Assembly: GCA_913009205.1 (NCBI GenBank)
Contig: CAJVYC010000006.1
Location: 1-64,000, forward strand
Direction: 5' to 3'
Origin: an uncultured Fluviicola sp.
GTDB lineage: Bacteria; Bacteroidota; Bacteroidia; Flavobacteriales_D; Crocinitomicaceae
Length of the DNA stretch: 64,000 nucleotides
Shown here: positions 44,682-54,462 of the stretch, piece by piece
How positions within the stretch are numbered: position 1 is the first letter of the stretch
Layout of the letters: each line of letters starts with the position of its first letter
Translations under genes and position numbers: made by a program
Notes under the pieces: generated by a model
Database searches by the model: none
What the model was told of the DNA's origin: nothing
Seen by the model: the letters and a program-made list of their open reading frames with translations, nothing else

Positions 44682-45796
44682 TGTTGAGCGTTGTAGAAAT
44701 ATCGAGTCGAATTCAGAACCCAAATCTTGTGGTTCCTGAAGATTTATCGACACTGCAGGAATTGTCAACGAAATATCCCTATACCCAATTGTTTTCGATT
44801 CTCTACCTCAAAGCATTGAGTAAGGCTGGAGATCCAAGATTTGAAGAAGAACTCAGTCGGCATTCTTATCGAATTTCTGATCGCGTTCAATTGTATGAAT
44901 TGATTCAAGAACATGATCAGATTGAATCGTTGAAAATACCTTCAAAAACAATAGAACTGGCAGCTGAAGTTGTTCAGGAAACTGAAATCGACATCACTCC
45001 TGATAATAAAATCATTAAAATATCATCTCCAATGGAGTCCACTGAAGAATTAAAGGTGAAAGCTTTTGATGGGAGATTCATAGATGAAGAAATAAAACCG
45101 GTTTTAGAAAACAATCCTATCGTTGCCAAGACAGATTCTGAATATGAAGCAATCGTCTTCGAACCTCAAATCGAACCTTTAGCAACAGAAATTGAAACTG
45201 AACTAATTGTTGAAGAAACGAAAATCGAACCGCAGGATAATTTGGAAGAATCCATTCTTCATAATGCATACGCAGCAAATTATCGTCTTGACGATTTAAC
45301 GGATGAAGAAGAAAAATCGTTGACATATGACAGGAAATCCTCAGACGACCAAACAAAAGTAGATTCTGAAGAATCAAAAGACGTTCGTAGGGCTAAAGAT
45401 TCGAAAAAGGAAGAAAATAAGGCTAAGGACAAGCAAGAGTCCTCGAGCTTTACAGACTGGCTTCATTCCAATAATAACTATATAGAGCGTGACACCTCGG
45501 ACAAAGAAGCAATAAATGCAGTTGTAGAAGATTTTTCTGAATTTGATCCATCAAGTGAATTATTTGGTGAAGTAGAAAAACCGAAGACTGAATTCTTCTC
45601 ACCTGCCAAGAAAGCTAAGAAGAGCCTAGAGGAAAGCGAACTTCCTGTAAGTGAAACTTTGGCGAAAATATACATCATGCAAGGGAATTATCCACAAGCA
45701 ATTTCAGCTTATAAGCAATTAAGCTTGGCATTTCCAGAAAAAAAGATTTTCTTTGCAAACCTTATTGAGGATTTAGAAAAAAAAATTAATACATAG
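44681..45796 (+). CDS. TPR-like protein of the secG cluster
   Basis: The 371-residue protein starts with a helical TPR-like region (LSTLQELSTKYPYTQLFSILYLKAL) and ends with another (VSETLAKIYIMQGNYPQAISAYKQLSLAFPEKK). Between them lies an acidic, probably disordered stretch, rich in Glu and Lys (about residues 90-300). No signal peptide or membrane helix is seen. The ATG overlaps the last base of the lptE stop codon. It is found in this place in many Bacteroidota, without a known function. Confidence 0.78.
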   Translation: MLSVVEISSRIQNPNLVVPEDLSTLQELSTKYPYTQLFSILYLKALSKAGDPRFEEELSRHSYRISDRVQLYELIQEHDQIESLKIPSKTIELAAEVVQETEIDITPDNKIIKISSPMESTEELKVKAFDGRFIDEEIKPVLENNPIVAKTDSEYEAIVFEPQIEPLATEIETELIVEETKIEPQDNLEESILHNAYAANYRLDDLTDEEEKSLTYDRKSSDDQTKVDSEESKDVRRAKDSKKEENKAKDKQESSSFTDWLHSNNNYIERDTSDKEAINAVVEDFSEFDPSSELFGEVEKPKTEFFSPAKKAKKSLEESELPVSETLAKIYIMQGNYPQAISAYKQLSLAFPEKKIFFANLIEDLEKKINT

Positions 45797-45800
45797 ATAG

Positions 45801-46097
45801 ATGGCAATTATTACAGGAATTATTCTTTTGGCAAGTATTTTACTGGTTTTCGTGGTATACATTCAAAACCCAAAAGGAGGAGGATTGAGTTCTGATTTCG
45901 GTGCAGCTCAGCAATTGGGAGGTGTTCAGAAAACAAATGATTTTATAGACAAGGCGACTTGGGGACTTGCAGCTATTGTAGGCATTGGAAGTATTGTTTT
46001 AACATTGATGTCAAAATCAGACGTTATTACACCAACAGTAGAAACACCAACAGAGCAAGGACCTCCTACAGATGGCGGTGGAACACCACCTCAATAA
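45801..46097 (+). CDS. secG: protein translocase subunit SecG
   Basis: The 98-residue protein has two membrane helices (about residues 3-20 and 52-70) with the SecG motif IQNPKGGGLSSDFG between them. It ends in a Pro/Thr/Gly-rich tail. SecG helps SecYEG translocate proteins. The gene follows the TPR gene by four bases and is closed by a terminator. Confidence 0.93.
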   Translation: MAIITGIILLASILLVFVVYIQNPKGGGLSSDFGAAQQLGGVQKTNDFIDKATWGLAAIVGIGSIVLTLMSKSDVITPTVETPTEQGPPTDGGGTPPQ

Positions 46098-46123
46098 CAG
46101 AGGCAGGTTCTTTTTAAATATTT

Positions 46124-46160
46124 AAAATGTCAGTATGTCACCATACTGACATTTTTTTTG
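46124..46160 (+). terminator. strong terminator after secG
   Basis: AAAATGTCAGTATG-TCAC-CATACTGACATTTT forms a perfect 14-bp stem with a run of T residues on the 3' side. It separates the miaB-secG operon from groESL. Confidence 0.93.
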
Positions 46161-46174
46161 CTTAAAACTTACAT

Positions 46175-46206
46175 TTTGTCCGACTCTATTAAGTGGCATA
46201 AAATTG
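46175..46206 (+). promoter_or_regulatory. candidate groES promoter
   Basis: TTTG at 46175-46178 and TAAAATTG at 46199-46206 are spaced by 20 bases, with one mismatch from the consensus, 45 bases before groES. No CIRCE inverted repeat for HrcA is visible in the leader. Confidence 0.45.
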
Positions 46207-46250
46207 GGGCTAATGAAAAAAGACAAATAAAACGTAATAAACACTAAAAT

Positions 46251-46526
46251 ATGGCAATTTCATTCAAACCATTGGCAGATAGAGTTCTTATCGAACCAGT
46301 TGCAGCTGAGCAAAAAACAGCAAGCGGAATTATCATTCCAGATTCAGCAAAAGAGAAACCTTTAAAGGGTAAGGTCATTGCAATTGGAACGGGCAAACCA
46401 GACGAGCCAATGACGGTAAAAGTTGGTGATGAAGTTTTATACGGACAGTATTCAGGAACAGAGATTAGGCTTGAGGGCATGGCATATTTGATTATGCGTG
46501 AAGCTGATGTATACGGAATCTTTTAA
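46251..46526 (+). CDS. groES: co-chaperonin GroES
   Basis: The 91-residue protein has the GroES pattern FKPLADRVLIEP, then the mobile loop AEQKTASGIIIPDSAKEKP that binds GroEL, and VGDEVLYGQYSGTEI. It caps the GroEL ring. groEL follows after 36 bases. Confidence 0.95.
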   Translation: MAISFKPLADRVLIEPVAAEQKTASGIIIPDSAKEKPLKGKVIAIGTGKPDEPMTVKVGDEVLYGQYSGTEIRLEGMAYLIMREADVYGIF

Positions 46527-46550
46527 TCGACAAGAAATCAAATTATTTAA

Positions 46551-48197
<1,647 letters not shown>

Positions 48198-48257
48198 CTT
48201 CGACAGGGCTTATACCCGATTCGTTTTTCCGATCGTTTGAGTCTTCGATAAAGAGTA

Positions 48258-48287
48258 TAAAGAATCTCGGTTCAACTGAGATTCTTT
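48258..48287 (+). terminator. first terminator after groEL
   Basis: AGAATCTC and GAGATTCT pair over a loop of about 12 bases, followed by five T residues. Confidence 0.7.
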
Positions 48288-48343
48288 TTCCGTTTCTATT
48301 TTCCCGATGTATTTCGGATAAATAGAGCGACACTATATAAATG

Positions 48344-48374
48344 AGCTCTTTACTGAAAAGTAGGGAGCTTTTTT
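48344..48374 (+). terminator. second terminator after groEL
   Basis: AGCTCTTTACT-GAAA-AGTAGGGAGCT forms an 11-bp stem (two G-T pairs) with a GAAA tetraloop, followed by six T residues. Two terminators in a row suggest strong insulation of groESL. Confidence 0.85.
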
Positions 48375-48404
48375 ACGCATTTATTTTAATTCGCTTTATA
48401 ATGA

Positions 48405-48708
48405 ATGAATTACTTTAAGCCACCAACCACTGAATGCACAGATCAATATGAAGTCATAAGGTTTAACCTTACGTGGAACTTGTGTCTGGCCCTTTGTATT
48501 CTTCTATCTCTCCTTTCTATTGCCAATTTTTACAACGACAACTATACTTCTTTAATGAATATTATGGAGGAAGGCGGACACTCAAAAATCTTTCGGATTG
48601 GAACTTATAGATACCATGACGGAACAATTGGAAGGAGAACGCACTTTGGAAAAAACAGACAAAGGAACTTTTTACACGTTCTTCCAAAAAGCGTTAGCTG
48701 AAGATTAA
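48405..48708 (+). pseudogene. histidine kinase remnant
   Basis: The first frame (from ATG 48405) gives a membrane helix near WNLCLALCILLSLLSIANF and then runs out at 48701. In another frame, from 48580 to the TAA at 48706-48708, the sequence QKSFGLELIDTMTEQLEGE and GTFYTFF follows, which is the last part of a HATPase_c domain (the G-L-x-L-I box and the closing strand) of a sensor kinase. The middle, with the dimerisation and most of the ATP-binding domain, is gone and the join is frameshifted. It is therefore a dead sensor kinase. Confidence 0.68.
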
Positions 48709-48717
48709 AAGAATCAC

Positions 48718-49515
48718 TTATCCGTTAATCATTTCATTCCCGCATTGATTGCAATAACCTGATCCGAATGGATTATTATTTTTACAATTATTGCACAAAT
48801 TATCATCTTTACCATCTGCTTTATATCTAGACATTTCAACTGAAATCAATCCCGTAGGAACCGCGATTATTACGTAACCTAAAATCATCATAACAGATGA
48901 TAGCATTTTACCCAAATCTGTGGTTGGAACCAAGTCGCCATAACCGACAGTTGTCGTTGTAACAATTGCCCAATAAATACTGGCAGGAATACTTTCAAAT
49001 CCATGTTCTCCGCTTTCGATAACATACATCAATGTACCTGCAACAACCATCATCATGATAACGAAGAAAAGGAACACCATTATCTTATAATAACTGGCTT
49101 TTAATGAATGAGCAAGAGCTTGTGATTCTGATGTGAAACGGGGCAATTTAAGAATTCTAAATATCCTTAATAAACGTAATGCTCTGACCGCCCTAATGGC
49201 TGTATACCCTGAAACAAAAATTTCTAAAAACGTAGGAATTATCGATACCAAATCAATGATTCCCCACCAACTAAAAATGTACTTAAGTGGCTTTTCTGAA
49301 ATCCAGATTCTGATGAGGTACTCAATCGTGAAAATGATCGTAAAAATCCAATCCAAATAGAACAATTGAGATTCGTATTCCCTAATCCATTCGGGCACAC
49401 TTTCAAACATCACAATGAATACAGATGTAATTATGAAAATCAACAGAATTATATCAAAAGCCCTACCTGCTTTCGAGTTAATTCCAAAAATAATATCATG
49501 TAGCTTCTTACGCAT
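48718..49515 (-). CDS. voltage-gated potassium channel with C-terminal zinc ribbon
   Basis: The 265-residue protein has six membrane spans. S4 (about residues 104-122) carries Arg at every third place (IRAVRALRLLRIFRIL), the voltage-sensor pattern. The pore has TTVGYGD at about 188-194, the K+ filter. The cytoplasmic tail ends in a zinc ribbon, C241xxC244 and C255xxC258, which is not typical of bacterial Kv channels. A minus-7-like TATCTTTA on the minus strand (49522-49529) with TTTG upstream (49547-49550) lies only seven bases before the ATG, so the mRNA may be leaderless. It is convergent with the kinase remnant. Confidence 0.9.
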   Translation of the reverse strand: MRKKLHDIIFGINSKAGRAFDIILLIFIITSVFIVMFESVPEWIREYESQLFYLDWIFTIIFTIEYLIRIWISEKPLKYIFSWWGIIDLVSIIPTFLEIFVSGYTAIRAVRALRLLRIFRILKLPRFTSESQALAHSLKASYYKIMVFLFFVIMMMVVAGTLMYVIESGEHGFESIPASIYWAIVTTTTVGYGDLVPTTDLGKMLSSVMMILGYVIIAVPTGLISVEMSRYKADGKDDNLCNNCKNNNPFGSGYCNQCGNEMING

Positions 49516-49615
49516 AGAGCCTAAAGATAATAAACAAATTTAACCTCAAAATTGTTTTCATTTTATGCATTTACGAAATAAGTTCATATTTGTAACCGTG
49601 AGAAATTAAGAACCT

Positions 49616-49843
49616 TCAACTAACCTGTTTCCTTCTCTTGTCAGAAGTATTAAACTGAAGAAGAAACTCAAATATAATATTTATAACACTCAACATATTA
49701 AGCGCTTCGTTTGGTGCCACAGGACAAGTCAATCGTTCACTCGACTGAATCCAGATTGGTCCTAGCCATTCATTTCCCCCTATTACTGATGCCGATTCCC
49801 GATCATAAACATTCGTTTCTTCTCTTTCAAAAGCTATCGCTTT
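49616..49843 (-). pseudogene. possible gene fragment, unknown family
   Basis: A minus-strand frame of about 75 codons without an ATG start reads NVYDRESASVIGG, NEWLGPIWIQSS, LTCPVAPNEALNMLSVINII and ends near KRRKQVS. Its composition is protein-like (balanced, with Trp, Pro, Cys) rather than random. It has no start and I recognise no family. It fills most of the 344-base gap between the channel and DnaJ-type genes; otherwise I see nothing there. It may be the remaining end of a lost gene. Confidence 0.28.
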
Positions 49844-49859
49844 TTATTACTTTGAGCAC

Positions 49860-50669
49860 ATGATTGAAAGCATTAATCTTTCTACAATGGACATTTTGGG
49901 ATATATCCCTGGATGGATTGTCGCACTTTTATTTTTTTTACCCTTCACAGCAGGTGTCGCACTCTATTTTTATAAAACGAGACACGCTCGATCTTGGCGA
50001 CAGGGAATTTTTCCTGCCTCTCTTAAATTTAATCAAGACAATTTATTGGAAGCTTACTTGGCGATTGGATCATTATTAATTCTAATCGATTATCAACGTT
50101 CCAAGGGGAAAATAGCATTTATAAACTCCTACTTCAATCGTTATTTCAAGTCAGCCAATTACAATTTTGGAGACTCTTTGCTCTTTTCAATGCGTCATCC
50201 GCTTCAAATTGACACTGCGTGTGATTGGTTGAACGCAAACTTGAAATCTGAAGGAGAACGATCACAAGTGATTTACTTCCTCACAGGACTCGCTATGTTG
50301 GATGGATCGCTAAGTCAAAAAGAAATAAAGTTCCTGCAGTTGATCAATGAGAAATTGAGATTGCCAAAAGCAAACCTGCATCGAATAATTGCGATTTACC
50401 AAACATTCAATGATTCTCATGAAAGCGAAGCAAAAGAAAAATGGGAAGACCGCAAGCGAAGCTCACGGGCTAAGAACTCAAATCACTTCCACGAAATTCT
50501 GAACATTTCAAAAAATGCAAGTATCGATGAGATTAAAAAGTCGTACCGTTCATTGGTAAAACAACACCACCCCGATGTTTTTGCAAATGCATCTGAGGCG
50601 CAGCAGAAAATGGCTGAAGAGAAGTTTCTGAAGATTCAGGAAGCGTATGAAGGGATGCTGGATAAGTAA
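49860..50669 (+). CDS. membrane-anchored DnaJ-domain protein
   Basis: The 269-residue protein has one membrane helix near residues 17-38. A middle region of about residues 120-190 resembles the helical TerB/DjlA fold (YFLTGLAMLDGSLSQKEIKFLQLINEKL). A C-terminal J domain has IKKSYRSLVKQHHPDVF, including the HPD motif that activates DnaK. This layout, membrane anchor plus TerB-like plus J domain, is that of DjlA. It would recruit DnaK to the membrane. Confidence 0.88.
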   Translation: MIESINLSTMDILGYIPGWIVALLFFLPFTAGVALYFYKTRHARSWRQGIFPASLKFNQDNLLEAYLAIGSLLILIDYQRSKGKIAFINSYFNRYFKSANYNFGDSLLFSMRHPLQIDTACDWLNANLKSEGERSQVIYFLTGLAMLDGSLSQKEIKFLQLINEKLRLPKANLHRIIAIYQTFNDSHESEAKEKWEDRKRSSRAKNSNHFHEILNISKNASIDEIKKSYRSLVKQHHPDVFANASEAQQKMAEEKFLKIQEAYEGMLDK

Positions 50670-50673
50670 TCTT

Positions 50674-50713
50674 TAAAAGAGAAAAGGAACTTCAAATGAA
50701 ATCTCTTTTCTCT
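50674..50713 (+). terminator. terminator-like hairpin after the DnaJ gene
   Basis: An AAAAGAGAAAAG arm and a complementary CTTTTCTCTCTTT arm form an A/T-rich stem with a loop of about 16 bases and a T-rich end. It could act in both directions. Confidence 0.5.
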
Positions 50714-50736
50714 CTTTATAAATTGCAAAGTATCAA

Positions 50737-51051
50737 TTATTGAATAACAATTGTTCCTTTTAAGATACGATCCTCATCACTTTTAATCTGAACAATGTAT
50801 TTTCCAGGTTCTCATTTAGAAGCATCAACGCTCTTATCTGTTAAGTTTATTTCAACTTAAACAATTCTTCCCATCATGTCAATAAGCTCAATTTCTTTAA
50901 TTGCTCCTTCGATATTAATCGAGAACATTCCGTTTGCAGTTGGATTCGGATACAGTAAAAGTGTTTCTAAACGCCGTATTTTGTAGAAATAAGAGTTATA
51001 ACAACCCCTCATTCGGACTTTATAAAGTGCATTTATTCTTGCTTCGAGCAA
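50737..51051 (-). pseudogene. type IX sorting-domain remnant with in-frame stops
   Basis: On the minus strand the frame gives LYPNPTANGMFSIN and EIELIDMMGRIV, the core of a type IX sorting domain, then TAA. Continuing in the same frame after the stop are EINLTDKSVDAS, a TGA, then EPGKYIVQIKSDED and GTIVIQ before TAA at 50737-50739. The last part is the normal end of such a domain (G-K-Y-I/F-V-x-I). Two in-frame stops interrupt an otherwise recognisable domain. The passenger part is missing. It is the tail of a lost surface protein. Confidence 0.75.
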
Positions 51052-51084
51052 GTTAATTAACGAAAAATAAGTGGTGATTGACTG

Positions 51085-52065
51085 TCACATTTCAATTAAT
51101 GTCAAGGCACGGTTAATAATTTCATCACTATATGAATTCAGTTTACTATGTTTTGGCATCCACCCAAGAAGGAACCTCGAAAAGTCTGCCCAAGCTATTG
51201 GAAAAAGTAACCGCCATTCATTTTCTAATTCAAAAAAATCAATATCTACCCCTTTACTATTGACCGCTGATTTCAGAGAGATAAAATATGAATCCAATAA
51301 TTCTTCTTCCCAAATCTCACATTGTGATTCATTTAGACAACTTCCTAAAAAATAGGCGATATCCTTCATTCCACAACCTCCCCCTGCGTATTGAAAATCG
51401 AGAGCGGCAACTTTGGTTCCGTCTTCAGAAAAACAAAAATTTGCAACCTTAGCGTCTCCGTGAATGATGGTTTGGTATTTACAGGTGTTTAGTACGTCAT
51501 CTATTTTTGATGCACTATCCTTAATTGGTCCATCAGCCATCGCCTGAAATTCCTCTTTTCTTGTTCCAAGATGCCAATAAGATCCTATCGGCCAAAGATC
51601 TTCTGGAGTTTGATTTATAAATGTTGCATGAAAATTTGCAAGCCATGAAAGACAAAGCTTAGCTTCTTTTTTATTCAAATGATTTTCCCGAATTGGATAA
51701 CCGTTTGCATTTAAGTCCTCCAAAAGAAGTATTTGATTGGCTTCATCAATTAGACAACCGTAAAATTTTGGGACTCTACAATTTTCTAAGCATTTTCCAG
51801 CATAATTTTCATACCAAGCATGTTCAACTTTATAGGAAATCAACTTTCGCTGTCTCGAGACATCAGTATTCCAACCTCTAGGTTGATTGATTTCATTAGA
51901 TAGAATAATATTTTTAACGACAACAGACTTATAAAAAGGAGCTCCTTCCAATTTCACTCTTAAAACTTGCCCAAATCCGCTCCATACCTCTTGAACAACT
52001 TCACATTCAAGAATATCAATGGCTCCTGTTTGTTCTAAAATAAATAATTTTATATTGAATAACAT
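51085..52065 (-). CDS. aminoglycoside phosphotransferase/ecdysteroid-kinase-like protein
   Basis: The 326-residue protein has the fold of small-molecule kinases: a VVVKNIILS strand with the ATP-site Lys, LLLEDLNANGYPI as hinge, the catalytic HGDAKVANFCF and the metal site ALDFQYAGGG. The EcKinase/DUF1679 branch fits best because of the HGDxxxxNxxF and LDFQ forms. The substrate cannot be told. It has no obvious operon partners. Confidence 0.83.
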   Translation of the reverse strand: MLFNIKLFILEQTGAIDILECEVVQEVWSGFGQVLRVKLEGAPFYKSVVVKNIILSNEINQPRGWNTDVSRQRKLISYKVEHAWYENYAGKCLENCRVPKFYGCLIDEANQILLLEDLNANGYPIRENHLNKKEAKLCLSWLANFHATFINQTPEDLWPIGSYWHLGTRKEEFQAMADGPIKDSASKIDDVLNTCKYQTIIHGDAKVANFCFSEDGTKVAALDFQYAGGGCGMKDIAYFLGSCLNESQCEIWEEELLDSYFISLKSAVNSKGVDIDFFELENEWRLLFPIAWADFSRFLLGWMPKHSKLNSYSDEIINRALTLIEM

Positions 52066-52178
52066 TCAGCAAAGTTACGGAAACAAAAAAAGTCTAGCTG
52101 AACTGCAAATATTTATGCAAACAAGAATAGTTATTGGTTTAAAACAAGACGAACAAAGTTATGGGTAGCAATACCGAC

Positions 52179-52769
52179 TCATTCGTAATGTTCTTCCACC
52201 CAATCTTTTGCAAAAGCACCGAATTGAAAATTGGACCAAACGCGCGAACGTTTCCCTTTCTTTCTAAAAACAAATGAAGGAAATTCTCTCTCCGCCAATT
52301 CAGACAACGCTCTAGTATTTTTAGATATTTTGACATTCATTTGCCCCTTCGATTTCTTCTTATAAAACTTCAAATCATTCTTATCAGCTGTGCATACAAT
52401 TATATCTATTTCTTGTTCAGAGCCAATGCGTGCTCTCAATGAATTCATCTGTTCGATAGCTTCTTCGCAGTATGGACAGCCCGGCAAAACAAGAATGGTA
52501 AGTCTTTCATCTTCCAATTCATATAAACGGCTCGTTATTTTTTCAGTTCTATAATTATCTGTAAAATCACCTTGATAAATTGGGTTAAAAACCAAGTAAG
52601 TTAAAGTGGGAAGCACGATTAAAACCAAGGATGATAATCGCATCCATTTGTTTTTCAAAATCTTCAAAACTATGAAATAGAGTCCAATACCGAGTATCAA
52701 CATCAGCAAAAAAGGGATGATTTTACTTGTTACCCAACCAATTCCAAAAGTTAAAAAGAAATTTTCCAT
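52179..52769 (-). CDS. membrane-anchored thioredoxin-fold protein
   Basis: The 196-residue protein has two N-terminal membrane helices (about residues 14-35 and 45-60) and then a thioredoxin-like domain with the active-site motif CPYC at residues 98-101. It may reduce or form disulphides on the periplasmic side. It shows no similarity to TlpA in its linker. Partner unknown. Confidence 0.78.
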   Translation of the reverse strand: MENFFLTFGIGWVTSKIIPFLLMLILGIGLYFIVLKILKNKWMRLSSLVLIVLPTLTYLVFNPIYQGDFTDNYRTEKITSRLYELEDERLTILVLPGCPYCEEAIEQMNSLRARIGSEQEIDIIVCTADKNDLKFYKKKSKGQMNVKISKNTRALSELAEREFPSFVFRKKGKRSRVWSNFQFGAFAKDWVEEHYE

Positions 52770-52861
52770 TCCTACAAAGTGATAAAATAAATTGGTATTA
52801 GTAAATTCATTTCCGTAATTATAACAAAATAATAATAAAGCGAAGTGAATAAACCAATTCT

Positions 52862-54253
52862 ATGAAAACCTTTAAAATCTTAGTGTGTATTTATCTCGGA
52901 GCCCTTTTAGTTAGCTGTGGAAGCATAAAACCTCAAGCCCCCGAAATTATTATTCAAAAAGAGGCTGTTCCAAATCAACCTGTTTCGCTGATTAAAATTC
53001 CAATTAAAATTAACCTTACGCCATATTTTGAACAAACGAACAAGGCAGTTCCTAAGTATTTCAGAGGAAGTAAAAAGCAATGTGAAGGGGTTAGCTACCA
53101 ATATAAGTTTGAGCGTAAACCAATTCAATTCAACGGTATCGGAGAGTCGATTCAATTTGACTGCTCCGGAAAATATTGGGTCAAACTTAATTATTGTTTG
53201 GAATGCACTTACCTATTGTTGGATCAAGGAAATTGCCTGACACCTCGTATTTATACTTCTTGCGGCGTTGACGAACCGATGCGAAAAATGCATGTGGCCT
53301 ACAAAAGTAAAATTGGAATCACGAAGGACTATAAATTAAAGTCCGAAACGACTCTTACCAAGGTTAAAGCGTTATCTCCTTGTAAAATGACGCTTTTCAA
53401 TTTTAACGCCACTAGAACTTTAGAAAAGGAAGTGAAAAAAGCGATGACTTCTGTTGAAAGGGACATTGACAAGGAAATCTCCTCGATAAACTTAAAACCT
53501 GAAATGGAAGCTACTTGGAACGCAATAAGTGCTCCTGTGGATCTTGAAGGTTATGGATTCATGTACATGAGGGCGTCAAGAGTTTCAATTGGAGATATAA
53601 AATACCAAGGAGACACGGCTTATTTTAATGCTTACTTAAAGGCGTATCCAAAAATATTCTTGGATACAATTACCTACACACCTAAGCCATTGCCGAATTT
53701 GTCAAACCATATTGAACAGGAAGGTTTTGATGTTCATATGGACATTTTGGCTGAGTACGATTCACTGAGCTCCATTCTAACAAAAAATATAAATGGTACA
53801 AAATTAGATGTCAAAGGTAAAGAGGTAATATTCGACTCCATAAAAGTGCATGGAGCTTCAGGGGCAAAGCTGACAATAAAAGTAAACTTCAGCGGAAGTA
53901 AAAATGGTACGCTTTATTTAACTGGAACACCTATTTTTGATTCAGAAAAACAACACATTTCATTTCCTGATTTGGAGTTTGACATTAAAACAAAAAGTGT
54001 CCTTCTGAAATCTGCAAAATGGTTATTTGATAAGAAAGTCACGAATTTGATTCGCGAATCATCATCGATGGATTTGAAACCATACCTCGATGATTTAAGA
54101 GAATCCTTGGGGTCAAGCTTAAACGGAGAGATAACATCAGGAGTTCATATGACTGGAGCTGTAAACGAAATATTAATCGATTATATATTCCCACGAAATC
54201 AATATTTATTTATACGTATCAATTCGAAAGGATCTTTAGGTATCAAAATGTAA
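52862..54253 (+). CDS. DUF4403 lipoprotein
   Basis: The 463-residue product has a lipoprotein signal with lipobox VSC, then the DUF4403 start LIKIPIKINLTPYFEQTNKAVPKYFRG. Later segments such as ATWNAISAPVDL and VHMTGAVNEILIDYIFPRNQYLFIRINSKGSLGIK fit the family. DUF4403 proteins are predicted lipid-binding tubes related to BPI/SMP folds, but no function is proven. Four Cys pairs in the N-terminal half are unusual for an envelope protein of this phylum. Confidence 0.85.
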   Translation: MKTFKILVCIYLGALLVSCGSIKPQAPEIIIQKEAVPNQPVSLIKIPIKINLTPYFEQTNKAVPKYFRGSKKQCEGVSYQYKFERKPIQFNGIGESIQFDCSGKYWVKLNYCLECTYLLLDQGNCLTPRIYTSCGVDEPMRKMHVAYKSKIGITKDYKLKSETTLTKVKALSPCKMTLFNFNATRTLEKEVKKAMTSVERDIDKEISSINLKPEMEATWNAISAPVDLEGYGFMYMRASRVSIGDIKYQGDTAYFNAYLKAYPKIFLDTITYTPKPLPNLSNHIEQEGFDVHMDILAEYDSLSSILTKNINGTKLDVKGKEVIFDSIKVHGASGAKLTIKVNFSGSKNGTLYLTGTPIFDSEKQHISFPDLEFDIKTKSVLLKSAKWLFDKKVTNLIRESSSMDLKPYLDDLRESLGSSLNGEITSGVHMTGAVNEILIDYIFPRNQYLFIRINSKGSLGIKM

Positions 54254-54376
54254 TCAAGTATTCACCATGTGGGTAGGTACTTTTGGAAAGCATTCGTATA
54301 GCGCCATTGCTAGAATTCCAATCGCTGCGAACAGTTTAATAATAGTCATAGTATCAAAGTAGAAAAATGGATCCAT
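54254..54376 (-). CDS. possible 40-residue single-span membrane protein
   Basis: A minus-strand ATG at 54376 opens 40 codons giving MDPFFYFDTMTIIKL, then FAAIGILAMALY as a membrane helix and a basic-poor tail ending HMVNT. The space between the DUF4403 gene and the frr terminator is otherwise empty. Small single-span proteins are often missed; however, a random frame of this length is also possible. Confidence 0.35.
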   Translation of the reverse strand: MDPFFYFDTMTIIKLFAAIGILAMALYECFPKVPTHMVNT

Positions 54377-54403
54377 CTTCAGTTCTTAATTAATCTACTT
54401 TAA

Positions 54404-54438
54404 CGAAAAAATCCTCCCCGATTGTCTCGAAGAGGATT
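54404..54438 (-). terminator. terminator of the pyrH-frr transcript
   Basis: On the minus strand AATCCTCTTCG-AGACAAT-CGGGGAGGATT forms an 11-bp stem and is followed by six T residues, about 25 bases after the frr stop. Confidence 0.88.
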
Positions 54439-54462
54439 CATATAATTATCGTTTAACGAAAA

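Noticed and set aside
46210-46250. CIRCE operator upstream of groES
   Set aside because: No TTAGCACTC/GAGTGCTAA inverted repeat is present in the leader.
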